9,510 nt of DNA from Actinomycetota bacterium (GTDB lineage Bacteria; Actinomycetota; Actinomycetes; Nanopelagicales; Nanopelagicaceae), in NCBI GenBank assembly GCA_009700365.1, contig WLME01000031.1, positions 1-9,510 of the forward strand, given 5' to 3'. Of this stretch, positions 6,012 to 9,510 are shown in pieces. A program made the position numbers and the translations under genes. How positions within the stretch are numbered: position 1 is the first letter of the stretch; every line of letters begins with the position of its first letter. Under the pieces are notes generated by a model. It was given only the letters and a program-made list of their open reading frames with translations, was not told the origin of the DNA and searched no databases.

Positions 6012-7109
6012 ATGAGCAGAATTCCCAACTTCGATGTCACCGGTGCGTGGCTTGAGGGCGATGATCCTGGCGATCGAAAGTTCGTCAAAATTGGATTTCT
6101 TCTCCTTGAAAATGGAGAGACGCTTCCTGACATCACTATTGCGTATCAAACATGGGGAACTCTTAATAAAGATAAATCCAATGCGATTTTGGTAAACCAT
6201 GCAATGACAGGGTGGTCAGATGTCACAGCATGGTGGCCACAAATGGTTGGTCCTGGGTTGCCATTCGACACAGATAAGTACTTCATTGTCTGCCCTAATG
6301 TCATTGGTGGCTGTCAAGGTTCCACAGGACCTTCCAGCATTGCACCAGATGGAAAACGATATGGATCGCGCTTTCCAATCATCACGATTCGCGACATGGT
6401 TAATGCAGAAGTTGCTTTTAGCGATGCCCTTGGAATTGAGAAATATTTATTAGCTGTCGGGCCATCACTGGGAGGAATGAGATCTCTCGAGTGGGCAGTC
6501 CAACTTCCAGATCGCGTAGGGGCGATATGTACGATTGGGTCATCGGCTGTTGCAACAGGCGATCAAATCGGTACCGCCTCAATTCAAATTCGAGCAATCA
6601 AGTCAGACCCACATTTTCTTGGTGGCGATTACTACGAGGCAGCTCGGGGGCCAGTCGATGGCATGGGGATTGCCCGTCGCATTGCCCATCTGACCTATCG
6701 CACCGAATCCGAGATGGATGTGCGCTTTGGCCGTCAATTACAAGGTGATGACACAGGGCGATATGCAGTTGAGTCATATCTTGATCATCAAGCGGTCAAG
6801 CTTGCCAAGCGCTTCGATGCAAATACCTATATCGCCCTTACCGATGCGATGAATTCCCATGACATTGGGCGAGACCGCGGTGGGGTAGCAGCGGCGCTAG
6901 AGAGCATCGCGGTGCCGGTTGTTGTCGTCTCTATCGATACCGACCGCCTCTTCCCACCTCGACTTCAAGTTGAGATATCCGAGCTTGTACCGACTGCCGA
7001 GGCACCAATCGTCATCAGTTCAGACTTTGGACATGATGGATTCTTAGTTGAGGCAGAGGCAATGGGCGATGCGATTCGGCGCGCCTTGATGGTTGCGGGT
7101 ACAATATAG
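6012..7109 (+). CDS. metX: Homoserine O-acyltransferase (MetX family, probably acetyl-CoA)
   Basis: Alpha/beta-hydrolase-fold enzyme of 365 aa, the usual MetX length. It activates homoserine with an acyl group from acyl-CoA, the first committed step of methionine synthesis, in the cytoplasm. The family block NAILVNHAMTGWSD (57-70), VCPNVIGGCQGSTGPSS (93-109) and RDMVNAE (127-133) is clear. The likely triad is Ser152 in GPSLGGM, Asp311 in IDTDRLFPP and His341 in FGHDGFL. The nucleophile elbow reads GPSLGG rather than the more usual GGSMGG, a small variation. Most actinobacterial MetX enzymes use acetyl-CoA, but a succinyl-CoA preference cannot be excluded by eye. The SAM riboswitch and the good Shine-Dalgarno sequence before the ATG support both function and start. 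No metY or other methionine gene is next to it; the sigma factor gene follows instead. Confidence 0.94.
   Translation: MSRIPNFDVTGAWLEGDDPGDRKFVKIGFLLLENGETLPDITIAYQTWGTLNKDKSNAILVNHAMTGWSDVTAWWPQMVGPGLPFDTDKYFIVCPNVIGGCQGSTGPSSIAPDGKRYGSRFPIITIRDMVNAEVAFSDALGIEKYLLAVGPSLGGMRSLEWAVQLPDRVGAICTIGSSAVATGDQIGTASIQIRAIKSDPHFLGGDYYEAARGPVDGMGIARRIAHLTYRTESEMDVRFGRQLQGDDTGRYAVESYLDHQAVKLAKRFDANTYIALTDAMNSHDIGRDRGGVAAALESIAVPVVVVSIDTDRLFPPRLQVEISELVPTAEAPIVISSDFGHDGFLVEAEAMGDAIRRALMVAGTI
7100..7105 (+). promoter_or_regulatory. Possible -10 box for the sigma factor gene inside the metX end
   Basis: TACAAT matches the -10 consensus at 5 of 6 bases and lies just before the metX stop codon (7107-7109). 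A start near 7112 would give a leader of about 40 nt. No convincing -35 box is found at 16-18 bp, so this is tentative. Confidence 0.35.
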
Positions 7110-7141
7110 GTATTGCTTCGAGAAGTTCGAAGAAAACAACC

Positions 7142-7147
7142 AAAGGA
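7142..7147 (+). promoter_or_regulatory. Shine-Dalgarno that sets the GTG start of the sigma factor
   Basis: AAAGGA ends 5 nt before GTG at 7153. This supports GTG at 7153 over the more upstream TTG at 7093, which lies inside metX and has no ribosome-binding site. Confidence 0.7.
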
Positions 7148-7152
7148 CAATT

Positions 7153-9159
7153 GTGGCTGTATTTAGTGCGCTCAAAAACAAGGCAAAGGGCAAGAAAGCT
7201 GCGGCAAAGCCAGCAGCAAAGAAGGCAGCTCCTGCCAAAAAAACTGTTGCTAAGAAACCTGTTGCGAAGAAGGCGGCTCCTGCCACAAAGCCCGTTGCTA
7301 AAAAAGCAGTTGCCAAAAAATCTGTTGCAAAGAAGGCCGCTCCCGTTAAGAAGGTTGCAGCAAAGCCGGTTAAGCCAGTAAAGGTTGAAGTCAAGAAAGA
7401 ACTGACCGCGAAGGAAATTCAGCAACTCGTAGATCTTAAGAACGCAATTGCCCGAAAGAATGAAATTGTTGAAACTCTGGCTGCAAGTGGAATCGATAAT
7501 TATCGCAAGGCAGTGAAGAAAGAATTTATGGCGCTCGCTCTTGAAGCGCGTCAGCTTGATATTGAAATCCCTGAAGCGACAGAGAAGGCCCGCAAGGCTG
7601 GAATCGGCGCTCCAACTCGCAGCCTGTCAAAGGCGCAGCTTGCACTGATAGCTCCAAAGGAAGAGCCAAAGTCAACGTCAGTTGAAGCATCAGCAAAGGG
7701 TGCAAAGGCAGCCGTAGTTCTCGATGAAGATGGCAATGAAATAGTTGTTGAAGAAGTAGAACTTGAAGATGTTGAGACACTTATCGCTGAAGCATCTGAA
7801 ATCATTGACGCAGAATCAGATGGTAAGGATCAGCCACGAGTCGTAACACTGTCAGATGAGACCAAGAATGAAGAAGGCTCATTTACCCTTCTTGACACAG
7901 ATGTCGATGATGAAGAAGAAGATAAGAACGAGCGCGAAAAGCATAAGAAGGATCTCAAGAATGTAAACCTTGTTCTCGAGGCCATCAATGGAAAGATTCA
8001 GGGTGTCGAGCACGCGCCAAAGCACAACATTGATCAGGCAGAAGCGAAGGCTCTGACTTTCAAGCAGATTCAACAGCAATTTGCCATGAATACCTTCAAT
8101 GAAAAATCTGCGAAGATGATTGCTGAAGCCGTTAATCAGGGCTACCTCAAGAACCTCGAAGATCTTCAATATTTCTTCAACGAACAAGCACGATTTATTC
8201 AGATTGAAATTAAGCGCCTTCCGCCAGAACAAACAGTTCTTACAGCTGGCGCAACAGCTGATCCAGTAAAGGATTACCTCAAGCAGATCGGCCGCGTAGC
8301 ACTTCTAAATGCAGAGCTTGAAGTAGAGCTTGCAACTCGAGTTGAGGCTGGTCTTTTTGCCGCTGAAGCGCTGAAGAATACTAAGAAGCTCGATAAGAAA
8401 TTAAAGCGCGAACTCGAATGGATCGTCGAAGATGGAAAGCGTGCAAAGAACCATTTGCTCGAAGCAAACCTTCGCCTCGTCGTATCTCTTGCCAAGCGTT
8501 ACACAGGTCGTGGAATGTTGTTCCTTGACCTTATCCAAGAAGGAAACCTTGGTCTTATTCGCGCGGTAGAGAAGTTCGACTATACAAAGGGTTACAAGTT
8601 CTCTACCTACGCAACATGGTGGATCCGTCAGGCAATCACCCGCGCGATGGCAGACCAGGCTCGCACGATTCGTATCCCAGTGCATATGGTTGAAGTCATT
8701 AACAAGCTTGCTCGCGTACAGCGACAGATGCTTCAAGATCTTGGACGCGAACCGACACCTGAAGAGCTCGCTAAAGAGCTTGATATGACACCTGAAAAGG
8801 TTGTTGAAGTTCAGAAGTACGGTCGCGAACCAATCTCCCTCCACACACCACTCGGTGAAGAAGGAGACTCTGAATTCGGTGATTTGATCGAAGATTCTGA
8901 GGCTGTAAAGCCAGAAGAGTCTGTAACTTTCACAATCTTGCAGGAGCAGTTGATGCAGGTGCTTTCAGGACTAACAAGTCGTGAAGCCGAGGTTATCAAG
9001 GCTCGCTACGGACTTACAGATGGTCAGCCAAAGACTCTTGATGAGATCGGAAAAGTTCACGGCGTAACCCGCGAACGTATTCGCCAGATCGAATCAAAGA
9101 CAATGTCTAAGTTGCGCCACCCATCACGTTCGCAAGCACTTCGCGACTATCTCGATTAA
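7153..9159 (+). CDS. sigA: Primary sigma-70 factor (SigA/HrdB/RpoD) with histone-like N-terminal extension
   Basis: Housekeeping sigma subunit of RNA polymerase, 668 aa from the GTG. Region 1.2 begins with DPVKDYLKQIGRVALLNAE (370-388). Region 2 (about 435-505) has NLRLVVSLAKRYTGRG (439-454), the core-binding DLIQEGNLGLIRAVEKFD (459-476) and the -10 recognising YKFSTYATWWIRQAITRA (481-498). Region 3 spans about 505-570. Region 4 (about 595-660) ends in the -35 helix-turn-helix, GVTRERIRQIESKTMSKLRH (637-656). These parts are nearly identical to Streptomyces HrdB. The first 80 residues are Lys/Ala/Pro repeats (AKKAAP at 22-27, 38-43 and 59-64) like histone H1 tails. Residues 84-150 are helical, 187-263 strongly acidic, and 268-355 helical and unassigned. 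A canonical region 1.1 is not obvious. HrdB has a similar Lys/Ala stretch, but after an N-terminal region 1.1-like part; here it comes first. The gene follows metX by 43 bp. Confidence 0.96.
   Translation: MAVFSALKNKAKGKKAAAKPAAKKAAPAKKTVAKKPVAKKAAPATKPVAKKAVAKKSVAKKAAPVKKVAAKPVKPVKVEVKKELTAKEIQQLVDLKNAIARKNEIVETLAASGIDNYRKAVKKEFMALALEARQLDIEIPEATEKARKAGIGAPTRSLSKAQLALIAPKEEPKSTSVEASAKGAKAAVVLDEDGNEIVVEEVELEDVETLIAEASEIIDAESDGKDQPRVVTLSDETKNEEGSFTLLDTDVDDEEEDKNEREKHKKDLKNVNLVLEAINGKIQGVEHAPKHNIDQAEAKALTFKQIQQQFAMNTFNEKSAKMIAEAVNQGYLKNLEDLQYFFNEQARFIQIEIKRLPPEQTVLTAGATADPVKDYLKQIGRVALLNAELEVELATRVEAGLFAAEALKNTKKLDKKLKRELEWIVEDGKRAKNHLLEANLRLVVSLAKRYTGRGMLFLDLIQEGNLGLIRAVEKFDYTKGYKFSTYATWWIRQAITRAMADQARTIRIPVHMVEVINKLARVQRQMLQDLGREPTPEELAKELDMTPEKVVEVQKYGREPISLHTPLGEEGDSEFGDLIEDSEAVKPEESVTFTILQEQLMQVLSGLTSREAEVIKARYGLTDGQPKTLDEIGKVHGVTRERIRQIESKTMSKLRHPSRSQALRDYLD
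7186..7380 (+). repeat. Lys/Ala/Pro-coding degenerate tandem repeat in the sigma gene
   Basis: The DNA encodes degenerate repeats of the type (P/V)AKKAAPxKK and VAKK, with three AKKAAP cores 16 and 21 residues apart. Synonymous differences between copies (for example AAGAAGGCAGCT, AAGAAGGCGGCT and AAGAAGGCCGCT) indicate an old repeat kept at protein level rather than a fresh slippage expansion. It explains the long, Leu/Phe/Gly-rich open frames on the opposite strand. Confidence 0.8.
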
Positions 9160-9168
9160 GCCGTAACC

Positions 9169-9372
9169 ATGCCTGAAAGCCAACCAGCTAATCCGGTCAG
9201 GGCTTTCGTAAACCCAAAAAGCGGATCAATCCGCATCATCGACACAGTCGAGCTCGTCGATGCCGATGGCAATGTCACAAACACTGTCGACAATCCCAAG
9301 TTCTGTGGTTGTGGCCTCTCGAAAGATAAGCCTTTCTGCGATGGTTCGCATAAAGAAAAGACCCAGCAATAG
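9169..9372 (+). CDS. Small CDGSH-type iron-sulfur protein
   Basis: Protein of 67 aa with the CDGSH signature: Cys46-x-Cys48, then Cys57-Asp-Gly-Ser-His61. The three Cys and one His bind a redox-active, acid-labile 2Fe-2S cluster in this family (the mitoNEET type). No transmembrane segment or signal peptide is present, so it is a soluble cytoplasmic form, common in bacteria as single small proteins. The N-terminal part (about 11-42) is short beta-type text leading to the cluster. It starts 9 bp after the sigma factor stop without a clear Shine-Dalgarno sequence, so translation may be coupled to that of the sigma gene. A role in iron or redox handling is assumed from the family; a specific partner is unknown. 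Confidence 0.88.
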   Translation: MPESQPANPVRAFVNPKSGSIRIIDTVELVDADGNVTNTVDNPKFCGCGLSKDKPFCDGSHKEKTQQ

Positions 9373-9377
9373 TTTTC

Positions 9378-9406
9378 TTGGTTAGTTGCGCCTCACCCCT
9401 TAATCT
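9378..9406 (+). promoter_or_regulatory. Promoter of the gene at the right edge, leaderless mRNA expected
   Basis: TTGGTT at 9378-9383, 17 bp, then TAATCT at 9401-9406, a TAnnnT -10 box. Six bases later comes the GTG at 9413, the same gap as at the dioxygenase gene. The AGAGGAG sequence touches the GTG and is too close to act as a Shine-Dalgarno site, which also favours a leaderless start. Confidence 0.45.
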
Positions 9407-9412
9407 AGAGGA

Positions 9413-9510
9413 GTGAAACTACGTCGCTGCTTAACCCTTAACCGTAGATTCCGTTTTCTCACAGCACTTACTTCACTATTCCTGGGAGCATCTTCACTTT
9501 CCCTTGCACC
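9413..9510 (+). CDS. Partial CDS: N-terminus of an exported protein
   Basis: An open frame starts at GTG 9413 and runs off the right edge after 32 full codons. The reading begins MKLRRCLTLNRRFRFL and continues with a hydrophobic Ser/Leu/Ala-rich segment (TALTSLFLGASSLSLA), a typical positive-then-hydrophobic signal peptide. Two Arg residues (11-12) before Phe loosely resemble a twin-arginine motif, but Sec export is as likely. A stop codon (9401-9403) in frame upstream leaves GTG 9413 as the only plausible start. The mature protein is outside the window, so no function can be given. Confidence 0.6.
   Translation, partial: MKLRRCLTLNRRFRFLTALTSLFLGASSLSLA

Noticed and set aside
7116..7132. 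CTTCGA/TCGAAG inverted repeat between metX and the sigma gene as a terminator
   Set aside because: The stem is only 6 bp and is followed by AAAACAACC, not a T run.
7093..7152. TTG start for the sigma factor
   Set aside because: It lies inside metX, has no ribosome-binding site, and adds residues unlike sigma N-termini; GTG 7153 has AAAGGA at a good distance.
7186..7380. CRISPR-like or non-coding tandem repeat
   Set aside because: Units are degenerate, of uneven length and in frame; they encode a Lys/Ala/Pro protein tail known in similar form from actinobacterial sigma factors.
7015..7425. Leftward open frames rich in Leu, Phe and Gly opposite the sigma N-terminus
   Set aside because: They are the complement of the Lys/Ala repeat codons and show no start signal or family resemblance.
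8401..8844. Leftward 147-codon open frame opposite the sigma core
   Set aside because: It lies wholly inside the highly conserved sigma regions 2-3 and shows no recognisable protein features.

Overview
The window looks like a stretch of core chromosome from a low-GC actinobacterium (Actinomycetota). Four things point there. The primary sigma factor has a core (about residues 365-668) that reads almost like Streptomyces HrdB. The leader of metX is a SAM-IV-type riboswitch, a class known mainly from Actinobacteria. There is a DUF4192 protein, and several promoters sit so close to the start codon that leaderless mRNAs are expected. Base composition looks close to 50% GC by eye, well below Streptomyces or Mycobacterium. 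A streamlined freshwater lineage such as acI/Nanopelagicales is a reasonable guess, but it is an inference.

Layout, left to right. Bases 1-40 hold a strong terminator. Two leftward genes follow: pnuC (vitamin B3-type transporter, 49-723) and, upstream of it, a LigB-type extradiol dioxygenase of the DODA/YgiD family (776-1549). A 63-bp divergent intergenic region with a perfect 20-bp palindrome separates the dioxygenase from a rightward DinG/XPD-type Fe-S helicase (1613-3604). The helicase overlaps tail-to-tail by 18 bp with a leftward NUDIX hydrolase (3587-4054). A rightward run then begins: a secreted PKD-like protein (4134-4874), a DUF4192 protein (4883-5875), the SAM-IV riboswitch (about 5884-5999), metX (6012-7109), the primary sigma factor rpoD/sigA (7153-9159), and a small CDGSH iron-sulfur protein (9169-9372). 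The window ends inside a new gene that starts with a GTG and a signal peptide (9413 onward). No gene-free stretch exceeds about 140 bases.

How the genes relate. The PKD-like and DUF4192 genes are 8 bp apart and probably co-transcribed. metX is controlled by S-adenosylmethionine through its leader, which ends right at its Shine-Dalgarno sequence. The sigma factor follows metX by 43 bp with no terminator between them, so some sigma-factor mRNA could come from the metX transcript, although a good -10 box overlaps the metX 3' end. The CDGSH gene is 9 bp after the sigma gene and may depend on it for expression.

I see no mobile element, CRISPR array, tRNA, rRNA or defence system. The most interesting points are regulatory: the palindrome that covers both divergent -35 boxes, an inverted repeat that would fold the pnuC start codon into a hairpin, the riboswitch, and the long histone-H1-like N-terminal extension of the sigma factor. 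I found no convincing sign of an undescribed multi-gene system.
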